Made by a program: the position numbers and the translations under genes. Below are positions 1-8,432 of a DNA stretch of 64,000 nucleotides, piece after piece. Source of the stretch: Halorubrum sodomense (GTDB lineage Archaea > Halobacteriota > Halobacteria > Halobacteriales > Haloferacaceae); NCBI RefSeq assembly GCF_900111935.1, contig NZ_FOYN01000001.1:372001-436000 (forward strand), written 5' to 3'. A model generated the notes under the pieces. It did not search any database, was not told the DNA's origin, and was given only the letters and a program-made list of their open reading frames with translations. Each line of letters starts with the position of its first letter. Position 1 is the first letter of the stretch.

Positions 1-9
1 AGGCGTAAT

Positions 10-1491
10 ATGAGCTGGAAGGAGGCCGCCGAACCGGTGCTCTCGCGGATGCCCGTCGTGGAGCGGCCCGCGGGACACGTCCCGTTCAGACGGAAGCTCA
101 CGTGGACGGCCGGAATCCTGATCGTCTACTTCTTCCTGACCAACATCAACCCGTTCGGGTTGGCCGTCGGTCAGGGCTCTGACTTCTTCGGGCAGTTCCG
201 GTCGGTGCTCGCCGGGTCGTCCGGGTCGCTGTTACAGGTCGGTATCGGACCGATCGTCACGGCGTCCATCGTCCTCCAGCTGTTGGGCGGTGCGAACCTC
301 CTCGGGCTCGACACGGAGAACGACCCGCGCGACCAGGTCCTCTATCAGGGCCTCCAGAAGCTCCTCGTCATCATCATCGCCGCCCTGACGGCGGCGCCGA
401 TGGTGTTCACCGGTAGCTTCCTTCCGGCCGACGACGCGGTCGCGAGCGCGCTCGGGATCGGCACCTTCGGCGTCCAGCTGTTGATATTCGCGCAGATATT
501 CGTCGGCGGTATCCTCATCCTGTTCATGGACGAGATCGTGAGCAAGTGGGGGGTCGGCTCCGGCGTCGGGCTGTTCATCATCGCGTCGGTGAGCCAGCAG
601 ATCGTCGGCGGCTTCTTCAGTTTCTCCGCGCTCGGCGCGTCCGGCTTCTTCGCGAACTGGTACGGCGTCATCGTCGGTAGCGTGCCGGCGTCGATGTCGC
701 CGTTTACCGCGGAGGGGCTCCAGAACCTACTCTTCGATCCCGGGAACATTCTGGCGCTTTTCACCACGGTGTTCATCTTCGGGATCGTCGTGTACGCGGA
801 GTCGGTCCGCGTCGAGATCCCGCTGTCGCACGCCCGCGTGAAAGGCGCTCGCGGACGCTTCCCGGTGAAGCTCATCTACGCGTCCGTCCTGCCGATGATC
901 CTCGTTCGCGCGCTGCAGGCGAACATCCAGTTCCTCGGTCAGATCCTCTCCTCGCAGTGGGCGGGGATGCCGGCGTTCCTGGGCGAGTACAGCGCGCAGG
1001 GCCAGCCCATCTCCGGGCTGTTCTACTACCTGAACCCCATCCAGAGCCGCAGCCAGTGGATGTGGTTCCTTGGGGAGATCCCGGCCTCGGTCGAGCCGTG
1101 GATGATCGCGGTCCGGCTCGGTGTCGACCTCACGTTCATGATCGTCGGCGGCGCCATCTTCGCGATCTTCTGGGTCGAAACCACCGGTATGGGGCCGGAG
1201 GCGACCGCGAAACAGATCCAGAACTCCGGGATGCAGATCCCCGGATTCCGCCGGAACCCGCAGGTCGTCGAGAAGGTGATGGAGCGGTACATCCCGCAGG
1301 TGACCGTCATCGGCGGCGCCCTCGTCGGGTTCCTCGCCGTGATGGCGAACCTGCTCGGCACTATCGGCGGCGTCTCCGGGACCGGGCTGCTGCTGGCCGT
1401 CTCTATCACGTACAAGCTGTACGAGGAGATCGCCGAAGAGCAGCTGATGGAGATGCATCCGATGATGCGCCAGATGTTCGGGAACGAGTAA
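10..1491 (+). CDS. secY: Preprotein translocase subunit SecY
   Basis: This is the central channel subunit of the Sec translocon in the cytoplasmic membrane, working with SecE and Sec61-beta, neither of which lies in this window. The 493-residue product has about ten hydrophobic helices, an N-terminal amphipathic stretch containing MPVVERPAGHVPFRRK, and a VEIPLSHARVKGARG loop typical of archaeal SecY. Its length is normal for haloarchaea. The ATG at 10 follows a TAA at 6-8, which is probably the end of the preceding gene. In archaea secY usually closes the ribosomal protein operon after L15, so the left flank is probably that operon; this is inferred. A T-rich stretch follows the stop. Confidence 0.97.
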   Translation: MSWKEAAEPVLSRMPVVERPAGHVPFRRKLTWTAGILIVYFFLTNINPFGLAVGQGSDFFGQFRSVLAGSSGSLLQVGIGPIVTASIVLQLLGGANLLGLDTENDPRDQVLYQGLQKLLVIIIAALTAAPMVFTGSFLPADDAVASALGIGTFGVQLLIFAQIFVGGILILFMDEIVSKWGVGSGVGLFIIASVSQQIVGGFFSFSALGASGFFANWYGVIVGSVPASMSPFTAEGLQNLLFDPGNILALFTTVFIFGIVVYAESVRVEIPLSHARVKGARGRFPVKLIYASVLPMILVRALQANIQFLGQILSSQWAGMPAFLGEYSAQGQPISGLFYYLNPIQSRSQWMWFLGEIPASVEPWMIAVRLGVDLTFMIVGGAIFAIFWVETTGMGPEATAKQIQNSGMQIPGFRRNPQVVEKVMERYIPQVTVIGGALVGFLAVMANLLGTIGGVSGTGLLLAVSITYKLYEEIAEEQLMEMHPMMRQMFGNE

Positions 1492-1504
1492 CGAACATCG
1501 ACGC

Positions 1505-1523
1505 CCCTTTCAATTCTTTTTCG
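1505..1523 (+). terminator. Probable T-rich terminator after secY
   Basis: Two T-runs, of three and five residues, lie 15-30 nt after the secY stop codon. Archaeal RNA polymerase terminates at such T-rich stretches without needing a hairpin. The position suggests the end of the secY transcript. Confidence 0.45.
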
Positions 1524-1575
1524 ACCCTGAGCGACCGCTCCGTCCTCTGTTGGCTCCCATCTGGGGGTGGTCGCA

Positions 1576-1758
1576 GTGACCGACCCGGACGACCTCTTCA
1601 GGCAGCTCGACGAGGCCGAGGCGGTCACCGACGATCGGCCTCAGTCGATCCAGCCATCGGCTGAGCAGACGGAAGCCGACGGTCTCCGGCCGAGTGCGGA
1701 TACGCCACTCGACGCAACTGCGTCTACAGAGGGAACGAGGCGAGCGCCCCGAAGCGGT
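1576..1758 (+). pseudogene. Possible truncated 5' end of a lost gene
   Basis: A GTG at 1576 opens a frame starting [17 protein letters not shown], with the acidic composition and codon use of a real haloarchaeal N-terminus. After about 60 residues the frame runs into the antisense of the tetrapeptide-repeat gene, where its residues look meaningless. I read this as a remnant whose 3' part was lost or replaced. No TATA box is obvious upstream. It could also be a chance open frame, because GC-rich DNA has few stops. No function can be given. Confidence 0.25.
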
Positions 1759-2592
1759 TCACGACTCTCGTCCGTCCGCGCCGTTGCCCTGCCCCGTAAC
1801 GGTTTCTTCGACCTTTTCGTCTACTTTCTCGTCGACCGCCTCCTCCACCGTCTCGCTGACCGTCTCCTCAACTTTCTCGCCGACTGTCTCCTCGACCGTC
1901 TCTTCCACTTTCTCGCCGACTGTCTCCTCGACCGTCTCTTCCACCGTCTCCTCGACCGTCTCTTCCACTTTCTCACCGACTGTCTTCTCGACGGTCTCCT
2001 CAACGGTCTTCTCGACCGTCTCGCCGACTGTCTCCTCCACGGTCTCCTCGACGGTTTCACCGACTTTTTCCTCGACGGTTTCTCCGACTTTTTCCTCAAC
2101 GGTTTCACCGACTTTTTCCTCAACGGTCTTCTCGACCGTCTCGCCGACGGTCTCCTCGACTTTCCCCGTTACCTCTTCGCTGACGGTGTTGCTGACGTCG
2201 TCGGCGACCCCGCTGACCTCCTTGTTGACGGTCTCGCCGACGCTCTTTTCGACTTCCTTGCTCACCTGCTCGCCGACGGTTTCCTCGACGGTCTTCTCGA
2301 CCTCCTTGCTGACCGTTTCGCCGACGCTCTTTTCCACCTCTTTGTCGACGGTCTCGCCGACGCTCTCCTCGACCTGTTTGCCGACCTGGTCTGCGACCTC
2401 GCGGGTCATCCAGTCCGGGTCGAACCGCGCCATCTTCCAGACGACGTGGACCACGTAGGAGGCGAACACGCCGACCCCGAACGCAATCCCCACGTTACTC
2501 ACTTGAAGCGTCGCGATGAGCACGATCGAGAGCGCGATCAGTGCGCCGTACGCGATGTCGGTGGCTCCGTCGATCCGCGCCGGACTCACCAT
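1759..2592 (-). CDS. Membrane-anchored protein with long tetrapeptide-repeat tail
   Basis: I do not recognise a characterised family for this 277-residue protein. Residues about 10-29 and 32-51 form two hydrophobic helices. From about residue 66 to 263 it is almost entirely four-residue steps of the type [12 protein letters not shown] and VEKT, with valine at every fourth position and Glu, Thr or Lys between. This predicts a long, strongly acidic rod attached to the membrane. A GGAGG motif lies 7 nt before the ATG, and a TATA-like box at 2655-2664 would give a leader of about 40 nt. That is unusual here, since most neighbours look leaderless. The gene converges on the remnant after secY and is divergent from trm1. 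Confidence 0.75.
   Translation of the reverse strand: MVSPARIDGATDIAYGALIALSIVLIATLQVSNVGIAFGVGVFASYVVHVVWKMARFDPDWMTREVADQVGKQVEESVGETVDKEVEKSVGETVSKEVEKTVEETVGEQVSKEVEKSVGETVNKEVSGVADDVSNTVSEEVTGKVEETVGETVEKTVEEKVGETVEEKVGETVEEKVGETVEETVEETVGETVEKTVEETVEKTVGEKVEETVEETVEETVEETVGEKVEETVEETVGEKVEETVSETVEEAVDEKVDEKVEETVTGQGNGADGRES
1800..2400. repeat. 12-bp-based tandem repeat inside the tetrapeptide-repeat gene
   Basis: The DNA consists of many imperfect 12-bp units, such as gtctcctcgacc and its variants, encoding the VEET-type tetrapeptides of the minus-strand gene. The most regular part is about 1810-2150. The repeat leaves several frames open on both strands, which produces spurious long ORFs. 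Such tracts are prone to length change by slippage or recombination. Confidence 0.85.
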
Positions 2593-2784
2593 CGTCGTCC
2601 CTCCGTCTCGGCGTCGGCCGCGTCACGTCGCTGTTGCGTGGCTTCTCCGTTCATACTTTTATATCGGGCTCGCGGCGTAAAAGCCTCTCATTGTCGTCGC
2701 CGTCGACGGCCGCGCTCGACCGTGTCTCGGTTCGTCGGTGTTCGGGAGCGAGGCCCTTTTAGTTCGGATAGCCGAATCGGCGGT

Positions 2785-3915
2785 ATGGACATCGAGGAGG
2801 GCGGACTCACCGTCTCCGTCCCGGAGGCCCGCGACGGCGCCAGCGAGGGCACCGGCGGCGGCGTCTTCTTCAACCCGACCCAGGAGCTGAACCGCGACGT
2901 GACGGTCGCGACGCTGCGCGCCTACCGCGACCGCGAGCCGCGCGCGGCCTCGTACCTCGACGCGATGGCGGCCTCGGGGATCCGGGGCGTCCGCGCCGCC
3001 GCGGAGGGGTATCAGGTCACCTGCGCCGACGTCGACGCGGACGCGGTCGAGCTCGCCGCTTCGAACCTCGACGCCAACGGCCTCGACGGCGAGGCGGTCC
3101 ACCGCGACGTCAACGCCCTGCTGTACGACGAGGGGCCGTTCGACGTGGTCGATCTCGACCCGTACGGCACGCCGATCCCCTTCGCGGACGCGGCGTTCGC
3201 GAACGGCCGAAACCTGGTCTGCGTCACCGCCACCGACACCGCGCCGCTGTGTGGCGCCCACCTCAACAGCGGGATCCGGAAGTACGGCGCGGTCCCACGC
3301 AACACGGATTACCACCCGGAGATGGGGCTTCGAACGCTGATCTCGGCGCTCGTCCGGACCGCCGCGCGCTACGACAAGGCGGCGACGCCGATCCTCTCGC
3401 ACGTCTCCCGTCACTACGCGCGGACCTACCTCGAACTGGAGTCGGGCGCCCGCGCGGCCGACGACTGCCTCGAGGCCGTAGGCCACGTCGACGGCTGCGA
3501 GGACTGCCTCTGGCGCGCGGCGACGCGCGGGCACATCGCCGACCCGGTCGACGCCTGCCCGGAGTGCGGGAGCGACCGCGTCCTCACGGCGGGCCCGATC
3601 TGGCTCGGTCCGATCGCGGACCCCGACTTCGCGCGCGCGGTCCGCCGCGAGGTGACGGACGACATGGGCGAGGCGAAGCGCGCCCGCAAGCTGCTCGGGA
3701 CCGTCGCGCGCGAACTCGACACGCCGACGCACTACGACCAACACCGCCTGTACAAGGAGTGGGGCGAGCCCGCGATCGGGATGGACGAGTTCGTCGAGCG
3801 CCTGCGCGGCGCCGGTCACGAGGCCAGCCGCGCGCACTACCGCGGGACCGCGGTGAAGAGCACGGCGTCGGTCCCCGAGATGCGCGAGGCGGTCCTCGGC
3901 GACGACGCGAGCTGA
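2785..3915 (+). CDS. trm1: tRNA (guanine-26 N2)-dimethyltransferase Trm1
   Basis: Trm1 uses S-adenosylmethionine to dimethylate G26 of tRNAs. The 376-residue product starts [16 protein letters not shown] and has the early [11 protein letters not shown] segment, a Rossmann-like methyltransferase core ([14 protein letters not shown]), the catalytic DLDPYGTP motif, and a Cys-rich zinc segment near residues 230-265 (CEDCLW, then CPECGS). Length and motif order match archaeal Trm1. I chose the ATG at 2785 because a cccttttag box lies about 26 nt upstream. The longer open frame that begins upstream only reads antisense of the repeat gene. Confidence 0.96.
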   Translation: MDIEEGGLTVSVPEARDGASEGTGGGVFFNPTQELNRDVTVATLRAYRDREPRAASYLDAMAASGIRGVRAAAEGYQVTCADVDADAVELAASNLDANGLDGEAVHRDVNALLYDEGPFDVVDLDPYGTPIPFADAAFANGRNLVCVTATDTAPLCGAHLNSGIRKYGAVPRNTDYHPEMGLRTLISALVRTAARYDKAATPILSHVSRHYARTYLELESGARAADDCLEAVGHVDGCEDCLWRAATRGHIADPVDACPECGSDRVLTAGPIWLGPIADPDFARAVRREVTDDMGEAKRARKLLGTVARELDTPTHYDQHRLYKEWGEPAIGMDEFVERLRGAGHEASRAHYRGTAVKSTASVPEMREAVLGDDAS

Positions 3916-3977
3916 GGGCGTTTCCTTCCGTCTCCGTACCCGACCGGTTTTTGTCCTCATCGACCGAACCGCGGAGC

Positions 3978-5303
3978 GTGCTCCGACACTCGCGTTCCGC
4001 GTTCGGCACGGTTCGGCGCGTCGCAGACCTCGCGATCGACCGACAGGTGACGTTTCTCGCCGCCGCCATCGCCTACTACGCGTTCGTTTCGCTCGTCCCC
4101 GCGCTCCTGCTGCTCGTCGTCGTCGCGACCGCCGTCTTCGGCGAGACGATCGCCGCCGAGCTGGTCGCGTCGACCGGGGAGTTCCTCACGCCGGCCGGCG
4201 AGGAGGCGGTCGTCGCCGCGGTCTCCTCGGCCGGCGGCCGGACCGGCGCGAGCCTGCTCGGCCTCGGCGTGCTGCTCTGGTCGACGCTGAAGGTGTTCCG
4301 CGGGCTCGACACCGCCTTCGTCTCCCTGTACGGCGGCGACGAGACGCCCGGATTCCTCAGGCAGGTCGCCGACGCCGCGTCCGTCGTCGTCGCCGTCGGC
4401 GTCGGTATCGGCGTGATGGTCGTCGTCGGCGCGTTCGTCGCGGCCGCGGACGCGGTCCCGCTGGTCGAGACGGCGAGCGTCCTCGCGTTGCCCGCGTTCC
4501 TCGCCGCAGTCTTCCTCCCTATGTACTACCTCCTCCCGCAGCCGACGCTCACCGTCCGCGATGCCCTCCCGGGCGCGGTGTTCGCGGCGGTCTGCTGGAC
4601 GCTGCTCCAGGCGGGGTTTCAGGTATACGCCGCGGGCGCCGCGCAGTATCAGGTGTACGGCGTCATCGGCGGGATCCTGCTCCTGGTCACGTGGCTGTAC
4701 CTCGCGGCCGTCGTCGTCGTCCTCGGCGGCGTCGTCAACGTGGTGTTCGCGGGACGGGTCGACGCTCCCGACGACGGCGCCGACGACACTCGGGACGGGG
4801 GAAGCGCCGGCGTGGTCGGTTCCCGGGACGACGCCGCAGACCGGCAGTTACAACAGGACCGCGGCCGACCCACGGGTATGAACGGCGAGTCGGACCGCGA
4901 CGAGGGGGACGACGAACGGCCGCGGGGCGCGCCGGACGTCGCCGCCCTCGAAGCGGAGGTCCGGGAGCTGCGGTCACAGCTCGAGGAGTTCGAAGGCGAC
5001 GTGGAACGCCGCACGGTCGACAAGCCGGAGGTCGAGTCGGAGCTGAAGCGGTACGTCCGATCGCGGATGCGCCGCGGCCACGCCCGCGGCTGGGGGCCGT
5101 ACCTCGTGCTGCTGTACGGGACCGTGCTGACGCTCGCCGCGCTGACCTCGCTCGACGGGATCTACGCGGTCGGCGCCATCGTCGTCCTCGGGCTGTCGAC
5201 GCTCGGCCTGTACACGATCTTCGTCGTCGTCGGCATCGGCCTCAACCTGATCGAGACGCCCGGCAAGGCGCTCGACTACGCCCGCCGCCGCGGCGATGAC
5301 TAA
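3978..5303 (+). CDS. YihY/BrkB-family membrane protein with extra C-terminal membrane domain
   Basis: Residues about 1-265 match the YihY/virulence factor BrkB family: VTFLAAAIAYYAFVSLVPAL near the start, six hydrophobic segments and a YGVIGGILLLVTWLYLAA signature. Family members are integral membrane proteins of uncertain role and the old name RNase BN is not valid. An acidic linker is followed by a second part of about 140 residues from an internal ATG at 4878, with a short coiled coil and two more membrane helices. The GTG at 3978 was chosen because a tttttgtcc box lies about 26 nt upstream. The two parts are in one frame with no stop, so this is a fusion or a gene with an internal start. 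Confidence 0.85.
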   Translation: MLRHSRSAFGTVRRVADLAIDRQVTFLAAAIAYYAFVSLVPALLLLVVVATAVFGETIAAELVASTGEFLTPAGEEAVVAAVSSAGGRTGASLLGLGVLLWSTLKVFRGLDTAFVSLYGGDETPGFLRQVADAASVVVAVGVGIGVMVVVGAFVAAADAVPLVETASVLALPAFLAAVFLPMYYLLPQPTLTVRDALPGAVFAAVCWTLLQAGFQVYAAGAAQYQVYGVIGGILLLVTWLYLAAVVVVLGGVVNVVFAGRVDAPDDGADDTRDGGSAGVVGSRDDAADRQLQQDRGRPTGMNGESDRDEGDDERPRGAPDVAALEAEVRELRSQLEEFEGDVERRTVDKPEVESELKRYVRSRMRRGHARGWGPYLVLLYGTVLTLAALTSLDGIYAVGAIVVLGLSTLGLYTIFVVVGIGLNLIETPGKALDYARRRGDD

Positions 5304-5381
5304 CGCGGCGACCTCCGCGTCGGCACCGCTCGGACCGACGGGAACCTCCGCGCCGGCGACGGCTCCCGAGGCGGTCGACGC

Positions 5382-6389
5382 GTGACCGGGCTCGTCGGCG
5401 CCGAGCGCGGCCTCGGCGAGACCGCGTTCGTCGACGCGCTCCCGGAGTTCGTCGTCGTCCTCTTCGCGGCCGTCACCCACCTCGCGGACCCCTGGTTCCT
5501 CTTCGGGCTGCTCGCGGTCGGCTACTGGTTCGCGAGCGAGGGCGCCGCGGGGTCGCCGCGCCGCGCCGGCGCGACGGCGGTCGCGGCCGTCACCTGCGCG
5601 TACGCCGCGACGGCGCTCGGCAAGGCGTGGTTCGCGGTCCCACGCCCGCCCGGCGCGATGCCCCCCGCCGACGTCCCGGCGTGGCTCCCCGCGCTCCTGA
5701 CGGGGTGGTACGAGGCGCAGGTGCTCTCGGACGGCTTCGGCTTCCCGAGCGGCCACGCGACCGGCGGCGCGGCGGCGTACCTCGCGCTGGCGCTGCTGTA
5801 CGACCGGTTCTGGACCGACCGCGCCCGCTACCTCGCGGCCGGAGCGGTCGCCGTCGCCGTCGCGGTCTCGCGGGTCGTCATCCAGGTCCACTACCTCGTC
5901 GACGTGTTCGCGGGGCTGATCGTTGGCGGCGGCGTCGTGGTCGGCGCGCTGTGGCTCGCGGGCGATCCGCGAGTTCGGCGGTCAGCGGTCTCGGAGTCGG
6001 CGGCCTCGGACCCGGCGTCCGATCCGACCGCCGAACTGAACCCCGAGCCGGCGTTCCTGTTCGCGGCCGTCGTCTCGGCCGGCGCGCTGGCCGTCGCCGT
6101 CGCGGGCGGGCACACCGGCGAGGTCGTCGAGGCGGGGATCGGGATCGCCACCGGCGCCGGCGGCGCGGTCGGCTGGCGGCTCGTCGACGGCGACGAGCCG
6201 GCGGTCCCCGTCCGAATCGCGGTCCCCGCGCTCGCGGTCACCGGCGGGCTCTGGGTCGGCGCGTACGCGCTCGCGGGAACGCTTCCGGTGACGCTGGTCG
6301 CGACGACCGCCGCCGTCGTCGCCGTCGTCGCGCTGCCGGCGCTGGCGGAACGGGTCCAGCCGGCGCTCGGCGGGTCGCGCGGCGCGTAA
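5382..6389 (+). CDS. PAP2-superfamily membrane phosphatase
   Basis: This is a membrane phosphatase of the PAP2/phosphatidic acid phosphatase type, probably acting on lipid phosphates or isoprenyl pyrophosphates at the outer face; the substrate cannot be told from sequence. The three family motifs are in order: KAWFAVPRP near residue 86, PSGHATGG near 123, and SRVVIQVHYLVD near 163 with the catalytic His and Asp. The 335-residue protein continues past the core with further hydrophobic helices. The start is GTG, 78 bp after the YihY-type gene on the same strand, so co-transcription is possible. It converges on glnA. Confidence 0.92.
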   Translation: MTGLVGAERGLGETAFVDALPEFVVVLFAAVTHLADPWFLFGLLAVGYWFASEGAAGSPRRAGATAVAAVTCAYAATALGKAWFAVPRPPGAMPPADVPAWLPALLTGWYEAQVLSDGFGFPSGHATGGAAAYLALALLYDRFWTDRARYLAAGAVAVAVAVSRVVIQVHYLVDVFAGLIVGGGVVVGALWLAGDPRVRRSAVSESAASDPASDPTAELNPEPAFLFAAVVSAGALAVAVAGGHTGEVVEAGIGIATGAGGAVGWRLVDGDEPAVPVRIAVPALAVTGGLWVGAYALAGTLPVTLVATTAAVVAVVALPALAERVQPALGGSRGA

Positions 6390-6396
6390 AAAAAGC
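6387..6396 (-). terminator. Poly-T terminator of glnA overlapping the PAP2 stop
   Basis: An A-run of seven on the plus strand (T-run in glnA mRNA) lies 30-38 nt beyond the glnA stop codon. Its first bases are part of the TAA stop codon of the convergent PAP2 gene, so both 3' ends share these few bases. Confidence 0.5.
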
Positions 6397-6425
6397 GGTC
6401 GCGGACCGTCCGCCTCGGGCCGGAC

Positions 6426-7793
6426 TCAGAACGTCTCCAGGTAGCGGTCCTCCTCCCACTGCGACACCTGGGTGAGGTACTCGCTGAACTCCTGGGACTT
6501 CGCCTCGGGGAACTTCTCCGAGACGTGCGGCCCGAGCGCGCCGGAGATGACCTCGTCCGCCTCCAGCTCTTCGACCGCGGCGCCGAGGTTCGGCGGCAGC
6601 GTCTCGATGCCGTACTCCTCGCGCTTCTCGTCGTCGAACTCGTAGATGTCCTCCTGGACCGGGTCGCCGGGGTCGGCGTCCGTCTCGATCCCGTGGAGCC
6701 CGGCGGCGATGAGCGCCGCGTAGGCGAGGTAGGGGTTACAGGACGGGTCGGGGCTGCGGACCTCGAAGCGCGCGGAGACGCCCGCGGCGTCGGGAACGCG
6801 AACGAGCGCCGAGCGGTTCGTGTCGGACCACGCGACGTAGATCGGCGCCTCGTAGCCGGGAACGAGGCGCTTGTAGGAGTTCACCGTCGGGTTGGTGACG
6901 GCCGTGAACGCCTCCGCGTGATTCAGGACGCCGCCCATGAACTGGTAGGCGGTCTCGCTCAGGTTGAACTCGTCCGAGTCGTCGGCGAAGGCGTTGTTCC
7001 CGTCCTCGTCGAACAGCGAGATGTGGCTGTGCATCCCCGAGCCGTTTATCTCGGCGATCGGCTTGGGCATGAACGTCGCGTGGAGGTCGTGCTGCTCGGC
7101 GACCGCGCGGACGACGGCGCGGAACGTGGCGATGTTGTCCGCCGTGCCGAGCGCGTCGTCGTACTTGAAATTGATCTCGTGTTGGCCCTCGGCGACCTCG
7201 TGGTGCGAGGCCTCGATCTCGAAGCCCATCTCCTCGAGGGTGAAGATGATCTCCTTGCGCACGTCGGATGCGAGGTCCTTCGGCGCGAGATCGAAGTAGC
7301 CGCCGTTGTCGTGCGGGATGGTGGTCGCGTTGCCCTCGTCGTCCTTCTCGAACAGGAAGAACTCCGGTTCCGGACCGATCGAAACGGAGTAGCCCATCTC
7401 TTCGGCGTCATCGAGGACGCTTTTCAAGACCTGGCGCGGACCGCCGATGAACGGCTCGCCGTCGGTGTCGACGATGTCACAGATGAGCCGCGCCGCACCG
7501 GAGTCACCGTCGTTACGCCACGGGAGCACCGCGAACGTGTCGGGATCGGGGACGAGCCGCATGTCCGACTCCTGGATGCGCACGAACCCCTCGATGGAGG
7601 AGCCGTCGAAGTAGATGCCCTCGGTGAACGCCTTCTCCGCTTGGTGGGCGGGGACGGAGACGTTCTTCACGACGCCGAGGATGTCGGTGAACTGGAGCCG
7701 CAGGAAATCGACGTTCTGCTCTTCGATCTCGTCGAGTACCGCCTGTTCCTCGGCCGTGAGGCCGCCGTCCGGTTTCGCGTGTTCGTCCGTCAT
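6426..7793 (-). CDS. glnA: Glutamine synthetase
   Basis: GlnA makes glutamine from glutamate, ammonia and ATP and is the main ammonium-assimilating enzyme. The 455-residue protein has the expected sites: the DGSSIEGF metal and substrate region near residue 64, EPEFFLF in the active site, INGSGMHSH with the catalytic loop His, and [16 protein letters not shown] near residue 345. Length fits archaeal type I enzymes. A tataaa box at 7824-7829 lies about 33 nt upstream of the ATG. The gene is divergent from an Lrp-type regulator, a conserved haloarchaeal arrangement which suggests that the regulator controls glnA. Confidence 0.98.
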   Translation of the reverse strand: MTDEHAKPDGGLTAEEQAVLDEIEEQNVDFLRLQFTDILGVVKNVSVPAHQAEKAFTEGIYFDGSSIEGFVRIQESDMRLVPDPDTFAVLPWRNDGDSGAARLICDIVDTDGEPFIGGPRQVLKSVLDDAEEMGYSVSIGPEPEFFLFEKDDEGNATTIPHDNGGYFDLAPKDLASDVRKEIIFTLEEMGFEIEASHHEVAEGQHEINFKYDDALGTADNIATFRAVVRAVAEQHDLHATFMPKPIAEINGSGMHSHISLFDEDGNNAFADDSDEFNLSETAYQFMGGVLNHAEAFTAVTNPTVNSYKRLVPGYEAPIYVAWSDTNRSALVRVPDAAGVSARFEVRSPDPSCNPYLAYAALIAAGLHGIETDADPGDPVQEDIYEFDDEKREEYGIETLPPNLGAAVEELEADEVISGALGPHVSEKFPEAKSQEFSEYLTQVSQWEEDRYLETF

Positions 7794-7823
7794 GTTCTGG
7801 ACGCTTCATTCGTTATCTGCCAG

Positions 7824-7829
7824 TATAAA
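7824..7829 (-). promoter_or_regulatory. glnA TATA box
   Basis: A tataaa hexamer lies 31-36 nt upstream of the glnA start. With a start site about 25 nt downstream it gives a leader of a few bases at most. The divergent lrp gene has a ttctaaag box at 7889-7896, so the two promoters are about 65 bp apart and could share a regulator. Confidence 0.6.
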
Positions 7830-7919
7830 GGCCTTATCGCTTGGCGCATGAACCGCCGGACGGGGAAAACTGCTGGACGTTCGTAAAATTCTAAAGCCCC
7901 GAAAGCGTGGTTAGGTGTG

Positions 7920-8378
7920 ATGACGTACGAAAACCTCGACGCGAAGCTCATCAACTCCTTGCTCAGCAACGGACGCGCGAGCCTCCGAAGTCTCGGCGAC
8001 GAACTCGACGTCTCGGTGACGACGGTTTCGAACCACCTCCGCGATCTCGAAGAAGGCGGCGTGATAGACGGGTACACCCCCGTCGTCGACTACGACAAGC
8101 TCGGCTACGACGTGACGGCCGTGCTCCAGCTCAAGGTCGAGGGGAGCGCCCTGCCGGACGTCACCGAGAAGCTCCGTCAGGAGAAACAGATGGTGAGCGT
8201 CTACGAGGTCACGGGCGACTACGACGTGATCGCCATCGGGAAGTTCACCGACACGGACGGGATGAACGACCAGATCAAATCGATCCTCACGGACGCGGAT
8301 ATCCGCGAGTCGAACACGAGCGTCGTCCTGAACGCGGTCACGGAGAACGAGCAGTTCGACCTCGACGTCGAGGAGTAG
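7920..8378 (+). CDS. lrp: Lrp/AsnC-family transcriptional regulator beside glnA
   Basis: This 152-residue protein has an N-terminal winged helix-turn-helix ([20 protein letters not shown] near residues 19-38) and a C-terminal RAM ligand-binding domain ([15 protein letters not shown] near 100). Lrp/AsnC proteins form dimers or octamers and respond to amino acids. Its divergent position next to glnA suggests control of nitrogen assimilation, probably through glutamine. I took the ATG at 7920 rather than the GTG just before it, because a TATA-like ttctaaag is centred about 28 nt upstream. Confidence 0.93.
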   Translation: MTYENLDAKLINSLLSNGRASLRSLGDELDVSVTTVSNHLRDLEEGGVIDGYTPVVDYDKLGYDVTAVLQLKVEGSALPDVTEKLRQEKQMVSVYEVTGDYDVIAIGKFTDTDGMNDQIKSILTDADIRESNTSVVLNAVTENEQFDLDVEE

Positions 8379-8432
8379 GACCTGTCACTCTCGGCCGCTC
8401 GGATCCGGTCGCCGCCGCTCAGATCCCCCGCT

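Noticed and set aside
1567-3915. A 782-codon open frame from before the repeat gene through trm1
   Set aside because: It only joins the trm1 frame to antisense of the tetrapeptide-repeat gene. The trm1 ATG at 2785 has a proper promoter and the family start.
6525-7886. A 453-codon plus-strand frame over glnA
   Set aside because: It is a shadow of glnA; every conserved residue lies in the minus-strand frame.
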